Part shown: positions 21,442 to 34,200 of the stretch, in pieces | Layout: every line of letters begins with the position of its first letter | How positions within the stretch are numbered: position 1 is the stretch's first letter | Assembly: GCF_907164915.1 (NCBI RefSeq) | Contig: NC_061865.1 | Coordinates: forward strand, 49,449,363-49,513,362 | Source of the DNA: Impatiens glandulifera | Taxonomy: Eukaryota > Streptophyta > Magnoliopsida > Ericales > Balsaminaceae | Reading direction: 5' to 3' | DNA: 64,000 bases | Translations under genes and position numbers: made by a program | The notes under the pieces: model-generated | Told to the model about the DNA's origin: nothing | The model's database searches: none | What the model saw: the letters and a program-made list of their open reading frames with translations, nothing else

Positions 21442-24400
21442 TCAGGATTTGTTTGTCTTCAGCTTGGAAAAGAAGTTTATTACTTTAGGATCTTGATGTG
21501 AAGCTTTAATTCGCTGCTGGTGTCTTTGAAACCTCCAATAAGCCCTATCAGTGGCATTGCAATGGTCATCAATCAAGTTGGTGCCATTGCCCCAGTGGAG
21601 ACATGGTGCTGTTGCCTCACAAACATAACAGTGACACTGAAATTTTATGATAAACATATCATCAAACACTAGATAATGTTATTTGGTAAATGTTTTGGAA
21701 AAAAACTGGATCTTGGTCTGGACCCGAATCTATCTCCAAGACACAGATCCAAACCAAGACAGAAAGTGCTCATTATACCTGGCTACAATGTTTAGAATGT
21801 GGAGTGCTGGAAAAATTATAGTTGGCACAGAGGTGGCGAGGATGAGGAAAATCTCTACAAGCAATCTGCATAAAAATTATTTAAAAAAGTAAGATGATGA
21901 ATGAGCCTTTTAAGATTGATTTCAAATTAACTGATTGTAAATATTAATTTATATAAAATACTTTGAAACAAAGTTTTGTATCAATGAATTTTTAGATACA
22001 TTTACATATAAATTTGATATGAAAGATGTGAATGAATATAGTTACATACAGTAAAAATAGTGCTAGTTTATAGATGTCCAAACAAATTTAACCCAATTGG
22101 GCATCCACTATAGCTCAGTTAAACTATAAACTACTAATGTTACTCCAATGTGCCCAGATCGGAATCTAGATGAGATAATGTTTTAAAATATAACTTATTT
22201 AGACATACATTAATTTCTTAATGTTTTCTTATTGAAACTCAATTTAAGACATCTTATCAAGAAACTTGCACATTTCAAACTAAACATATTTGTATATGTA
22301 TGCACATTTCAGACTAATTTCCAAACACAAACCCAACTAGTATTGTTGGATTTTGTCCTCCTAGTTGGAGAGACCCAACTTGGTGTGTGATTTATTTATT
22401 CCCAAAGTATATAATATGAAGATACATTATTTTTTATTTAAATTTTCAGTGGGTTTTACAGAATAACAAGAGAAAGAGCAGAGCAAAAACAAATTCATGA
22501 GTTTTAGATAGCAGTTGGAGAATATTTACGTTTGTCGGTGTTTGCAAAATTGAGAATATTGATAAGCCAATAAAAGAGAAACCATAATTTCAGAATTGAA
22601 AAGGTTGGTTGATTTTTTTCTTTTATGTTTTTTTGTTGTTATTTTGTCAAGATTGTTGTGTGATCTTGATACAATTGATCTCTAGTTTGGTTATATTTTG
22701 AGTGAACTCTTACTTATAACATCGTTGATGATAGTGGATTGTTAAATAAAAGGTTCAGGTCCCATGGTTTTTTACTCTCGATTTGAAAAGAGGTTTTTTC
22801 CACATTAAAACATGTCTTTCATTTTTGTTTTGATTTCATTCTATTTTTCTAATCTTTTATACTCAATTAGATGGGAAAATATTTTATTTTGAAGAATACA
22901 ATATTTTCCATCAAATTGGTATTAGAGCTTGGTTTATTTGAGTATAAGGATGGAGACTAACACATCTAGAATAGTGAATTTAAATGACTCTAATTATAAT
23001 ATCTAGAAGGTTAAATTGGAAGATTTATTGTATGTTAAAAAAAAAAATTTTAATGTTTTTCTTTAACTAAGCTTTTAGAAAAAAAAGTATGGATGATTGA
23101 AATTTTTTGCACAGAAAAGTATGTGGTTATATTAGTCAAAAGATTGATGGCAATATTCTGAACCATGTGATTTCTATTACTGATGCTCGTACTCTTAGGA
23201 TAAAATTTGAAAATTTTACAAGAGAAAAACATCTAATAATGAGTTATTTTTGATAAAAATAATTGATGTCCTTATGATATCAAGTTGGTTCTATAATAAC
23301 TGATAACTTGACACTTTTGTGGGAATTATTAATCAATTGGAAACAATGAAACTCAGTTTTGATGATGAGAAACAAAGATTATGTTTACTTGGTACTCTAC
23401 TTAACTCATGGGAGACTTTTAGAACAACTTTGTCCAATTTTGTTCTTGATAATGTTCTCTTAATGAATTTTGTAAAAAAAAAAATAGTATGTTGAATGAA
23501 GATGAGACAAAAGACACAAGACTTTTCTTTACAATCCGAGGTCTTGATTATAGAATATAGGGGAGAAGTAAATGGCGAGATGTAAGTAATCGAAGCAAAT
23601 CTCGTGGGACTTCTAATAAGTGAGAAAATGTTAAGTGTCATTATTGTGTCTGAAGGATCATATCAAGAAAAATTATTTTAAATTGAAAAAGAAGAGCAAG
23701 AAGAAAACTTAGAACAGACCCGTTACGTCCAACCACAAAGAAGGTCAAAATTATGATTATGATGATATTTTTATTGTTGATTATTTCCTTACTATTTGTT
23801 ATAATAATGTTAAGAATATTAATGTGTCTTGTGCTTAACTATGTTGATTAAGAAGAATGTGTTATGTGGAATTTCAAATGTGCATTTGAAAAGATGTCCA
23901 GACTATTTTACTGGAAAATAAAGACGAGTGTCATTTAGATCATCTGAATCGAAAAAAATCAAAATCACTAGACTTGGTGCATTCTTATGTATGTGGGCCA
24001 ATTAAGTCAATATCACTTATTAGTGTGTATTACTTTGTTCCTTACAATGATGACTATTCAGGAAAGGTTGAGCATATATATTGAAACAAGAAATCAAGTG
24101 CTAGATATATTCAAAGTTTCAAACCTAAGTTGAGAGAGAAACTGGAGAAAATGTAAAATATATTCGAACAGATAACCGGAGAATACATTTTACCTTTTGA
24201 TTAGCAACCGTAGTGTCACGGACCATTGGTATGGGGTGCACATGGCAAGCCCACAAGGTGCATTTTCTAGAATATTCCGGATTGTTGTGGTCACTTATTG
24301 AACTATCTAGAATCCTCTAGGAGTTCCTGGATTTTGGTCGGTCATGGAACTCTCTAGATTTCTCTAGGAGTTCCCCTTTTGTGAATGAGGTTATGGAACT

Positions 24401-25189
24401 CTCTAGAATTCTCTAGGAGTTCCTCTTTTGTAAATAGGGTCATGGAACTTTCTAGAATTCTCTAGGAAGTTCCTTTTTGTATGTAAGGTGGAGAACTCTC
24501 TAGAATTCTCTAGGAGTTCTCATGTATAGGTGTTAGTAGAATTCTCTAGAAATCTCTAGGAATTCTTGGGTCTAGGTTAGGTAATAGAAGTGTCTAAAAA
24601 ACACTAGGTCTAGGAGGATCTAGAATGATCCATATACTTGTATATAAACAAGCCTTGGTCATTAAGCCAAGCACCAAATAATACAATTCAATCTTATTCG
24701 CCAAGCTCTCACTCTCACTCTAAAGTTTCCTTCTTGCACTTTCAAACAGGTTGACTAGTTAGCATTGTGGCAATACTAATCTAGGACCGCACGGGACCGA
24801 GGAAAATCAAGCATTCGAAAGTTAGCCCGTGACAGTAGTCATCCCTAAATAGATCTTATCAAGATAAAAATTATATGAAAACAATATTGCAATAAATGTT
24901 TATTACCAATCAAAACAAAAAATTTAATAAAAGTTAAACAGAAGAATTCTACTCATAAATGAAGATTTTCTTTCTCAAAACAATGACAACAGTAAAATAC
25001 CTGGCCCTTTACTCCAACAAAAAGCAAATCGTCTGAATCACTAATAGTTGAATGGTTGTCAGCAATAACTGGCATATCTGGATCGCCATTTAAAATCACA
25101 CAATCATCATCAATTTCTTCTCCTCCCATATCTTTGCAATCATCATCATCGTCCGAACTTATATCGATTATAAATGGCTCTGAATCCAT
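21442..25189 (-). CDS. RIN13-like protein, copy 2 (three exons)
   Basis: Exons 25189-25001, 21865-21779 and 21636-21442, same phases and lengths as copy 1, giving 156 residues. Differences from copy 1 in exon 1 include CKDMGGEEI and PVIADN. In exon 3 they are LIDDHC, YWRFQ and a Ser C-terminus. Cys/His positions are unchanged. An in-frame stop upstream confirms the MDSEPF start. Intron 1 (21866-25000) has swollen to 3.1 kb by a Copia relic and a heat-shock-element-rich solo LTR, both opposite in orientation to the gene. That could affect splicing or create antisense RNA (inference). Confidence 0.7.
22344..24202 (+). pseudogene. Copia relic in intron 1 (U2)
   Basis: LTR 22344-22913 (TGTTGG...CA) and primer-binding site TGGTATTAGAGCTTGG at 22917. 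Gag starts near 22951 with METNTSRIVNLNDSNYNI, then breaks. A UBN2-like part follows near 23340. Beyond it come traces of the pre-integrase and integrase start (LDLVHSYVCGPIKS-like at about 23975). This is a longer version than in U1. The 3' LTR is not present. Confidence 0.78.
24214..24834 (+). mobile_element. Solo LTR with heat-shock-element-like arrays (U2)
   Basis: 621 bp, ends TGTCACGG / CCGTGACA, flanked by GTAG at 24210-24213 and 24835-24838. The left two thirds contain six or so imperfect palindromes built on CTCTAGAATTCTCTAG with GGAACTC / GAGTTCC arms. A TATA box, TATATAAA, is at 24641-24648. The element is absent from U1, U4 and U5. Its sequence in U3 appears identical. Confidence 0.85.
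24265..24282 (+). promoter_or_regulatory. Near-perfect heat-shock element in solo LTR (U2)
   Basis: TTCtaGAAtaTTCcgGAT: three perfect alternating nTTCn/nGAAn pentamers plus a fourth with one mismatch. It lies about 360 bases upstream of the LTR TATA box. Binding by heat-shock factors is predicted from the motif only. Confidence 0.6.
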
Positions 25190-25376
25190 AATTCGCGGAA
25201 TAGGAAAGCCGATGAAAGATTGATGTTCTTAACAATCTCTCTTGAAGGTTGAAGGTATGAAAGGGAAAACTATAGGCTGAAAACCGAACTGAGTCCTCTC
25301 TCTTGAGAGAGACTGCTGCAACGTGCTGTTTGTTTAGACATAATCAAATCTTTGTCTTTCTGAGAATAGGAGAGGG

Positions 25377-25385
25377 AAACCCTAA
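25377..25385 (+). promoter_or_regulatory. Telo-box upstream of RIN13-like copy 2
   Basis: AAACCCTAA about 190 bases upstream of the start codon, same context (GAGAGGG before, CCTATTTT after) as in U1. Confidence 0.5.
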
Positions 25386-26136
25386 CCTATTTTTGTTTGA
25401 ATTTTGCAATTTTTTATTTAGTTTATTTATTTTTATTCAAAACAATTATTTTAGACTATTTTTTTAATAATTGTTTTTTAAAATCTTATATAATCATATA
25501 TTTTATCAATTATAAATCTTAATTAATTAATTAATTAAAATATTAAAATACCTTTTATTTTATAAATATATTTATTATTATATTAATATACATTTTAAAT
25601 CCTTTTATGAAAAAAAATTATTTTTTCAAAATTATTATTAATCAAGTATTTTTAAATAATTTAAAATTTAATCAAATAAACCCTAACTAAAATAACACTT
25701 ATTTATTATGAACAAAACAAAGTTTAAAATATTTTGGACCAGTTTAATATAATGTTTGTTTAATTAACATAATTTAACTCAATTAAAAAATGGATAATTA
25801 GTTAATTTAAGATAATTCACCTAAGTTAAAAAATTAATTTAACTAGTTTAGTATAATTTTAACACAATTAATGTTAATTTTGAATTATATATCAAAATTT
25901 CTTATTGAGTTTTCATTTAGTAACAATGATAGAAGATAATTAGATCATAAATATTTAAAAATATACTTCCCCCATAAAAAGAAATGAGATTCTCAAAAAT
26001 CTATTACAAAGACTTACCAAAATTTCCGAATATAGATAATAAAGATTCTACACAAGTAAATATAAAATTTGAAGAAAAAAATATGCTAATTTAACTCATC
26101 TTACTTACTCAATAAAACAAAATTGTATGTAATTTT

Positions 26137-27940
26137 TTTTTTTAAAAACGACTTAGCGTCATTTCATTAAAAATTCTTAAAAATGGAAAAAAAAAACCCT
26201 CGAGTTTAAGAGATTATTCTAAACAGGCCTATAATGATTTTGAAGTCGTAACATTCTGAATAAAAGCTAAAAATGTAAATGAATTATCTTATTACAATGA
26301 TTTCAATTCTAATGAGTTTAAAAAACGGTAATTTCCAGTTCTGCTATGTGCTTGAAATTCTTGTCCACGTTCCCGCGAGAGCGCTGCAATCCGATACAAT
26401 ATCTTTCCATAACTCTTCAACGCTCCTGCGGGTTCTGCCATATACCCTTGCATTCCGTTTTTGCCAAATGTTATACACCATTGCTCCAAAACCGCACTTG
26501 AACACGCTTGTTGCAAATCTATTTCTCTTGGCTTTGAGTAGTGTTGCATCTTTGATTTCATTCCATTCGCTCGGGAAATTGATCAGCTCCAGACTTTTAT
26601 AAAATCTGTCCCAAAGTTTTAAAGCAATACAGCAGCTCCCGAATAAGTGATCTATGGTTTATTCATTTCCTCTACATAGAAGACAGTTCGTGTCTAGGAT
26701 GCTCATATACTTGCTGATACGATCACGAGTGTTGAGTCTTTCCCAGAAGGCGAGTCATATGATGAACTAGTGTCTAGGGATAATCTTCGTTGACCATACA
26801 AGAGGAGCCCATTCTACTTTCTGTGCTTTTTCCCGTGTTACCTCTCATATTTTCTTCAATACCAGCTTCCTATTATCCTCAGATTTCCATTCATGAATAT
26901 TCGGTCTATCGTTTAGTTGTATGTTACTTATATGATCAAGTATCATCTGTCCTTCTGGATTTCTTCTCAAGAGTGAGTCTCAATTTTCGTCTTTAATGTC
27001 TATGATTTTCGCTTCTGTGCAGTCCCTTCTGATGCGGGTATTTTGAAACTCCTCCTTGTGGATGATAGGTTGGTTTTCGAACCAAAGGTCGTTCCAGAAT
27101 AGAGTGCATTTCCCGTCCCCTAACCGGATGTCATAAATATCTGCAATATCGCTTCTTAGTTTAAGAATCTTTTTTAGAGACCAACTCATACCTTCATGAA
27201 TTTTACAAGTCCAGATGCTGGTTTCGTATTTTATAAACCTCGTATGCACCCATTTGATCCATAATGACTCCTGATTGCGCTCCAAAGCGCACAAATGTTT
27301 GAAGGTGAGAGTCTTGTTCCACTCGATACAGTCTTCAAGCCGATGCCCCCCTCGTCCTTCGGTTTGTAGAGAGCGGTCTATTTGACTTTTTTTCCTCCTC
27401 TTCCGCTATTTCCCCAGATAAAGTTCTTCATCAATGTATCGAGCTCCTTAATTACCTTCTTCGGAATGACCATTTACTACGCCTAGTAGCCAACTATGCT
27501 CATGACCACAGTTTTGATAAGTTCGATCCTCCCTGCATAAGAAAGTTTTTTCGCTGCCCAGCCAGATATCGTATTTTTTACCTTTTCAATCAGCTGCTTG
27601 TAGTGTGAAATCTCGATCTGCTTCGCGGTTAACAGAATTCCTAAGTACCTTACGGGAAAACTGTCTTCCTTGATGCCCATGATGTTGAAGATGTCCTGCT
27701 TCGTTTCGTCATTCACGCCTCCATAAAATGCCACACTTTTGCTTTCATTAATAGTTAAACATGTAACCTCAGAAAAGAACGTTAGTGCAGCTCTAATAGT
27801 TTTAATGGAATTAATGTCTGCGTGTGCTAGAATGAACAAATCAATTCTCGTCTTTAATGTTTTTGATTTTCTCTTCTGTGCAGTCTCTTCTAATGCGGGG
27901 ATTTTGAAACTCCTACTTGTGGATGATATGCTGGTTGGAA
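26137..27940 (-). mobile_element. L1-like LINE, rearranged 5' end (U2)
   Basis: Flanked by TGTATGTAATTTT at 26124-26136 and 27941-27953; U1 and U4 have the single, empty site. From 5' to 3' on the minus strand it carries the RT thumb (ALTFFSEVTCLTINESKS, KKLSYAGRIELIKTVV), WIKWVHTRFIKYETSIW, LWFENQPIIHK and zf-RVT, with stops. The 5' end (27860-27940) is a second copy of the internal segment at about 27010-27075, joined in the same orientation in front of the RT thumb. Confidence 0.85.
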
Positions 27941-28356
27941 TGTATGTAATTTTGGTTCTTAATTGTCTTAACCAAAGTAGTGGATGCATGTGTAATTGTT
28001 TTTTGTTTTGATCTAGGTGGTGTTTATTAATTAAAACGGATATATATGTATCACTTGAGCTTAATTAGAAATGTATCTATGTGGCACTATGCTGCCTAAT
28101 TAAATGATGTGGTCATGTGACTCAATTCATCGTTTTAGTTTTTTGTTATTTAGGATAGTTTAAAACGTGATCTCAAAGTGATTTCAGTTGATGGAATTAT
28201 TTATTAATTATGTTAGGGTGGTGGCTGGTTAAATGAAGCTGGTATAAGTCTATTAAAAGATTAAAATTTTTTTTTCCAAAAGATGTATCTGAATAATCGA
28301 ATTCTTGAGTTCTGCTACTCTTGTATGTGTTGTGTCAAAAAGAGCTCAAGAATTCT

Positions 28357-28597
28357 ACCTTTAGCTTGTGTCAAAATTTAACCCATGTCGGGACAAACAT
28401 TAAACCATCTCACTTACCTTTAGCTTGTGTAAAAAGCTAACCCTTGCCCGGAAAATTGCTAAATCATCATTTACCTTTAGCTTGTGTCGAAAGTTAACCC
28501 TTGCTGGGACAAACGATAAACCATCTCACTTATTTTTAGTTTGTGAAAAAAGATAACCCTTGTTGGGACAAACACTAAATCATCATCAATCTCACTT
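28357..28597. repeat. 59-bp minisatellite, 4 copies (U3)
   Basis: Same four-copy array as at 199-440, preceded by the same inverted repeat. Copy 2 lacks three bases compared with U1. Confidence 0.78.
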
Positions 28598-28951
28598 ATT
28601 TTTTTCTCTAAGGAGATTTGTTTCAAGATGGTCAATTAAAAATTTACTATAGGTTTTAAGGTTTAAGAGACAGTTTCTAACTTTTTGATGCAGTGCGAAA
28701 GCGGATGGGCTCTGATATTTACATTCCCATTGATTTTAACAATTTGTTTGAAAGATTTGTTCATTGATGAATTTTTGCTGAAGAGCTTAGTGATAATTGG
28801 AGAGTAGCTAGATGATTTTTAGGGTGGCACTTGAATAAATGTTCATAAAGATTTTGTTTGTCAAGACGATGAGACAATGGATTCAGTCGAGTCTGATTTT
28901 AATAAATTAATTTTCTTGTTGCTATTGGGCCATGTAAAATTATAACAGTGA

Positions 28952-29670
28952 GTTTTTTTTTGGGGGGAAACGACTTAGCGTAATTTCATTAAAAATTCCC
29001 AAAAATGGGAAGAAAAAAAACCACGAGTTTAAAAGATCATTCTAGACAGGCCTAGAATGATTTTGAAGTCGTAACATTCTGAGTAAAAGCTAAAAAACTA
29101 AAAACGTAAATGAATTATTTGATTACAATGTTTTCAATTATAGTGAATTTAAAACACGGTAAATTTTAGTTACTACAGATATTCTAGTTCTGCTCCGTGC
29201 TTGGAATTCTTGTCCACGTTTCCACGAGGGCGCTGCAATCCGATACAATATCTTTCCATAACTCTTCAACGCTCCTGCGGGTTCCGTCACATACCCTTGC
29301 ATTTCGTTCTTGCCAAATGTTATACACTACTGCTCTAAAGCCGCACTTGAACACGCTTGTTGCAAATCTATTTCCCTTGGCTTTGAGTAGTGCTGCATCT
29401 TTGATTTCTTTCCATTCGCTCGGAAAACTGATCAGCTCTAAGATTTTATAGAATATGTCCCAAAGCTCTGAAGCAATACAGCAGCTCCCGAATAGGTGAT
29501 CTATGGTTTCTTCATTTTCTCTACATAGAAGACAGTTCATGTCCGGGATGCTCATATACTTGCTAATACGATCACGAGTGTTGAGTCTTTCCTAGAAGGC
29601 AAATCATAATATGAACTGGTGTCTAGAGATAATCTTCGTTGACCATTCAAGAGGAGCCCATTCTACTTTT
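28952..29670 (-). mobile_element. L1-like LINE, 5'-truncated, only in U3
   Basis: Interrupts unit DNA at GTGAGTTTT, where U1 continues into AACATAATGAG. About 40 bases of target were lost; AACAGT occurs on both sides. The frame 29555-29184 is the best preserved zf-RVT domain in the window (NCLLCRENEETIDHLFGSCC, FRAVVYNIWQERNARVCDGT) and runs 123 residues without a stop, so this is a comparatively young copy. Confidence 0.85.
29036..29061 (-). other. Stem-loop in LINE 3' UTR
   Basis: Perfect 10-bp stem ATCATTCTAG / CTAGAATGAT around ACAGGC, as at 6862-6887. Confidence 0.6.
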
Positions 29671-31268
29671 AACAGTAACTTTGATTGTGGTTTAAATTTA
29701 AAATTCCACCTATTTTTTTTGGTTTAGAGTAGTAAACTATAAAAATTACATAGAAAAAAGTTAGTGGTCAAGAGCTGAATTACCGAGTTTAAGGAGGTTT
29801 TATCAAAAGATTAATTTTTTATTTTCTAAATAAGGTGCAAAAAATCTATTAAAATTTCATTAGAAAGAGTCAATGTTTCAAATGTTAGTGTTTATAATAT
29901 TTTGGTCCAGTTAAATTATTTTTAGTTTAATAGAATTAGACCAAGCAAGACACACATCAAACTAGAGAGGCCTTCTGATGGGATATAGGCTATAGCTGGT
30001 TAATTCTGTTGTGGGTTAAACTAGTTAACATCACACAAACAAGGTCGAAGTATATTAGTTTAGCTCAAGAAATTTATGAATATTATGATAGATAAGTGAT
30101 AAATTATTAAAATTTATTCAGATCGGAGTAATTGTAATGTCATATTAGAAGATATGTGTGTCGTGCTTTAAGGATTCGACAAAAAATGGCAGACTGTAAG
30201 AACCACGGACGACCATCAAGAATTCTTTGGTTTCGCAGTTTGGTAAAGAAATCCAGAATATTTTTTCGGTAATGATATTGATTTGAATATTTAGTAAGGA
30301 CTAGATTTTCCACTATTTTTGTGATTATTCAAAAGCGGGATTTGAGCATAGAGACATTGTTTCTAGGTTTCATTTTATGCTTTGTGGATTTTAGCGGTGT
30401 TAATTGATTTATAAATCAGGCGGTTTAGGTAAGATTTTTAATGTGAAAAACGATTAATTATTTAAATTTGTTCAAAACACGTGATCATTTCACATTCTTT
30501 CATGATTAAAAATTAAATAAAGAGTGGTGGTTGAAGAGAATAAGAATAGTTATAAAAAAAAATTGTAATGATTTTAAATAAATAAAGTTGCATGTAAATT
30601 TTTAAAAACCGATTAAAGATATTAGAGTAAAGAAGCAAATATGTAATGATTTTTCCAAATCTACAATGATATCGTAATAACAAAGTAATTTAATGCGATT
30701 TGAAAAAGTTTGAAAAAGGAGAGGACAGAGATATAAAACATGTGATGATAACGCTTCTATAGCTCAGATTTATGTAAAGAAACATAAACCTAATTTGACT
30801 AGTTAAAAACCTATAAGAAATAAGATAAAACCTGAACCTACTAAAAAGAAAATGATTCTAAGTAAATAACACCGAAAATAACTAGACCAAATAAATTACA
30901 AACCTAAAGATATAAGCTAAATAAAAAACAAGATCATTACTATGACTTCTCTAGAATATATCGAATATACACCAATTTGATTTCAAATAAAGGGAATAAT
31001 CAAATCAAATAATAATATAATTATAAGAATAATTTAAATCTGTTTTTTTTTTGTCTATTATATTATAAAATATTATTCAAATTATCTAATATAATATATG
31101 TTAACCATTAACAACTTGTTCATTGTTATACATCCAAGTCAAACTCATGTTATGGTTTGTCATGAGATAATAATAATAATAATAAATTCATCACTGATTA
31201 CTTAGTTTGATTGTTATTAAAAATCATATTAGAAGAACAAAATGGTGCATCTTTCAAAGTAAAGGGGG

Positions 31269-34200
31269 TCAGGCTTTGTTTGTCTTCAGCTTGGAAAAGA
31301 AGTTCATTACTTTAGGATCTTGATGTGAAGCATTAATTCGCTGCTGGTGTCTTTGAATCTTCCAATAAGCCCTATCAGTGGCATTGCAATGGTCATGAAT
31401 CAAGTTGGTGCCATTGCCCCAGTGGAGACATGGTGTTGTTGCCTCACAAACATAACAGTGACACTGAAATTTTATGATAAACATATCATCAAACACTAGA
31501 TAATGTTATTTGGTAAATGTTTTGGAAAAAAACTGGATCTTGGTCTGGACCCGAATCTATCTCCAAGACACAAATCCAAACCAAGACAGAAAGTGCTCAT
31601 TATACCTGGCTACAATGTTTAGAATGTGGAGTGCTGGCAAAATTATAGTTGGCACAGAGGTGGCGAGGATGAGGAAAATCTCTACAAGCAATCTGCATAA
31701 AAATTATTTAAAAAAGTAAGATGATGAATGAGCCTTTTAAGATTGATTTCAAATTAACTGATTGTAAATATTAATTTATATAAAATACTTTGAAACAAAG
31801 TTTTGTATCAATAAATTTTTAGATACATTTACATATAAATTTGATATGAAAGATGTGAATGAATATAGTTACATACAGCAAAAATAGTGCTAGTTTATAG
31901 ATGTCCAAACAAATTTAACCCAATTGGGCATCCACTATAGCTCAGTTAAACTCTAAACTACTAATGTTACTCCAATGTGCCCAGATCGGAATCTAGATGA
32001 GATAATGTTTTAAAATATAACTTATTTAGATATACATTAATTTCTTAATGTTTTCTTATTGAAACTCAATTTAAGACATCTTATCAAGAAACTTGCACAT
32101 TTCAAACTAAACATATTTGTATATGTATGCACATTTCAGACTAATTCCAAACACAAACCCAACTAGTATTGTTGGATTTTGTCCTCCTAGTTGGAGAGAC
32201 CCAACTTGGTGTGTGATTTATTTATGCCCAAAGTATATAATATGAAGATACATTATTTTTTATTTAAATTTTCATTGGTTTTACAAAATAACAAGAGAAA
32301 GAGCAGAGCAAAAACAAATTCATGAGTTTGAGATAGCAGTTGGAGAATATTTACGTTTGTCGGTGTTTGCAAAATTGAGAATATTGATAAGCCAATAAAA
32401 GAGAAACCATAATTTCAGAATTGATAAGGTTGGTTGATTTTTCTCTTTATGTTCTTTGTTGTTATTTGTCAAGATTGTTATGTGATCTTGATACAATTGA
32501 TCTCTTGTTTGGTTATATTTTGAGTGAAATCTTACTTATAACATTGTTGATGATAGTGGATTGTTAAATAAAAGGTTCGGGTCCCATGATTTTTTACTCT
32601 CGATTTGAAAAGAGGTTTTTTCCACATTAAAACATGTCTTTCATTGTGGTTTTGATTTCATTCTATTTTTCTAATCTTTTATACTCAATTAGATGGGAAA
32701 ATGTTTTATTTTGAAGAATTCAATATTTCCATCAAATTGGTATTAGAGCTTGGTTTATTTGAGTATAAGGATGGAGACTAACACATCTAGAATAGTGAAT
32801 TTAAATGACTCTAATTATAATATCTAGAAGGTTAAAATGAAAGATTTATTGTATGTTAAAAAAATTTATTTGTTAATGTTTTTTTTTAACTAAGCTTTTA
32901 GAAAAAAAAGTATGGATGATTGAAATTTTTTGCACAGAAAAGTATGTGGTTATATTAATCAAAGGGTTGATGGCAATATTCTGAACCATGTGATTTCTAT
33001 TACTGATGCTCGTACTCTTAGGATAAAATTTGAAAATTGTACAAGAGAAAAACATGTAATAATGAGTTATTTTTGATAAAAATAATTGATGTCCTTATGA
33101 TATCAAGTTGGTTCTATAATAACTGATAACTTGACACTTTTGTGGGAATTATTAATCAATTGGAAACAATGAAACTCAGTTTTGATGATGAGAAACAAAG
33201 ATTATGTTTACTTGGTACTCTACTTAACTCATGGGAGACTTTTAGAACAACTTTGTCCAATTTTGCTCTTGATAATGTTCCTTTAATGAATTTTGTAAAA
33301 AAAAATAGTATGTTGAATGAAGATGAGACAAAAGACACAAGACTGTTCTTTACAATCCGAGGTCTTGATTATAGAATATAGGGGAGAAGTAAATGGCGAG
33401 ATGTAAGTAATCGAAGCAAATCTCGTGGGACTTCTAATAAGTGAGAAAATGTTAAGTGTCATTATTGTGTCTGAAGGATCATATCAAGAAAAATTATTTT
33501 AAATTGAAAATGAAGAGCAAGAAGAAAACTTAGAACAGACTCGTTACGTCCAACCACAAAGAAGGTCAAAATTATGATGATATTTTTATTGTTGATTATT
33601 TCCTTACTGTTTATTATAATAATGTTAAGAATATTAATGTGTCTTGTGCTTAACTATGTTGATTAAGAAGAATGTGTTATGTGGAATTTCAAATGTGCAT
33701 TTGAAAAGATGTCCAGACTATTTTACTGGAAAATAATGACGAGTGTCATTTAGATCATCTGAATCGAAAAAAATCAAAATCACTAGACTTGGTGCATTCT
33801 TATGTATGTGGGCCAATTAAGTCAATATCACTTATTAGTGTGTATTACTTTGTTCCTTACAATGATGACTATTCAGGAAAGGTTGAGCATATATATTGAA
33901 ACAAGAAATCAAGTGCTAGATATATTCAAAGTTTCAAACCTAAGTTGAGAGGGAAACTGGAGAAAATGTAAAATATATTCGAACAGATAACCGGAGAATA
34001 CATTTTACCTTTTGATTAGCAACCGTAGTGTCACGGACCATTGGTATGGGGTGCACATGGCAAGCCCACAAGGTGCATTTTCTAGAATATTCCGGATTGT
34101 TGTGGTCACTTATGGAACTATCTAGAATCCTCTAGGAGTTCCTGGATTTTGGTCGGTCATGGAACTCTCTAGATTTCTCTAGGAGTTCCCCTTTTGTGAA

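Larger units (their letters stand above)
19380..28163. repeat. Array unit U2
   Basis: Lacks the first ~446 bases of the unit (hairpin and minisatellite) and starts within TTTCTCTAAGGAGATTTG. It is most similar to U3 (offset about 9,815-9,827). It carries the RIN13-like copy 2, the Copia relic, a 621-bp solo LTR and a LINE at 26137. The stretch 19380-21441 holds no recognised gene. Confidence 0.85.
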
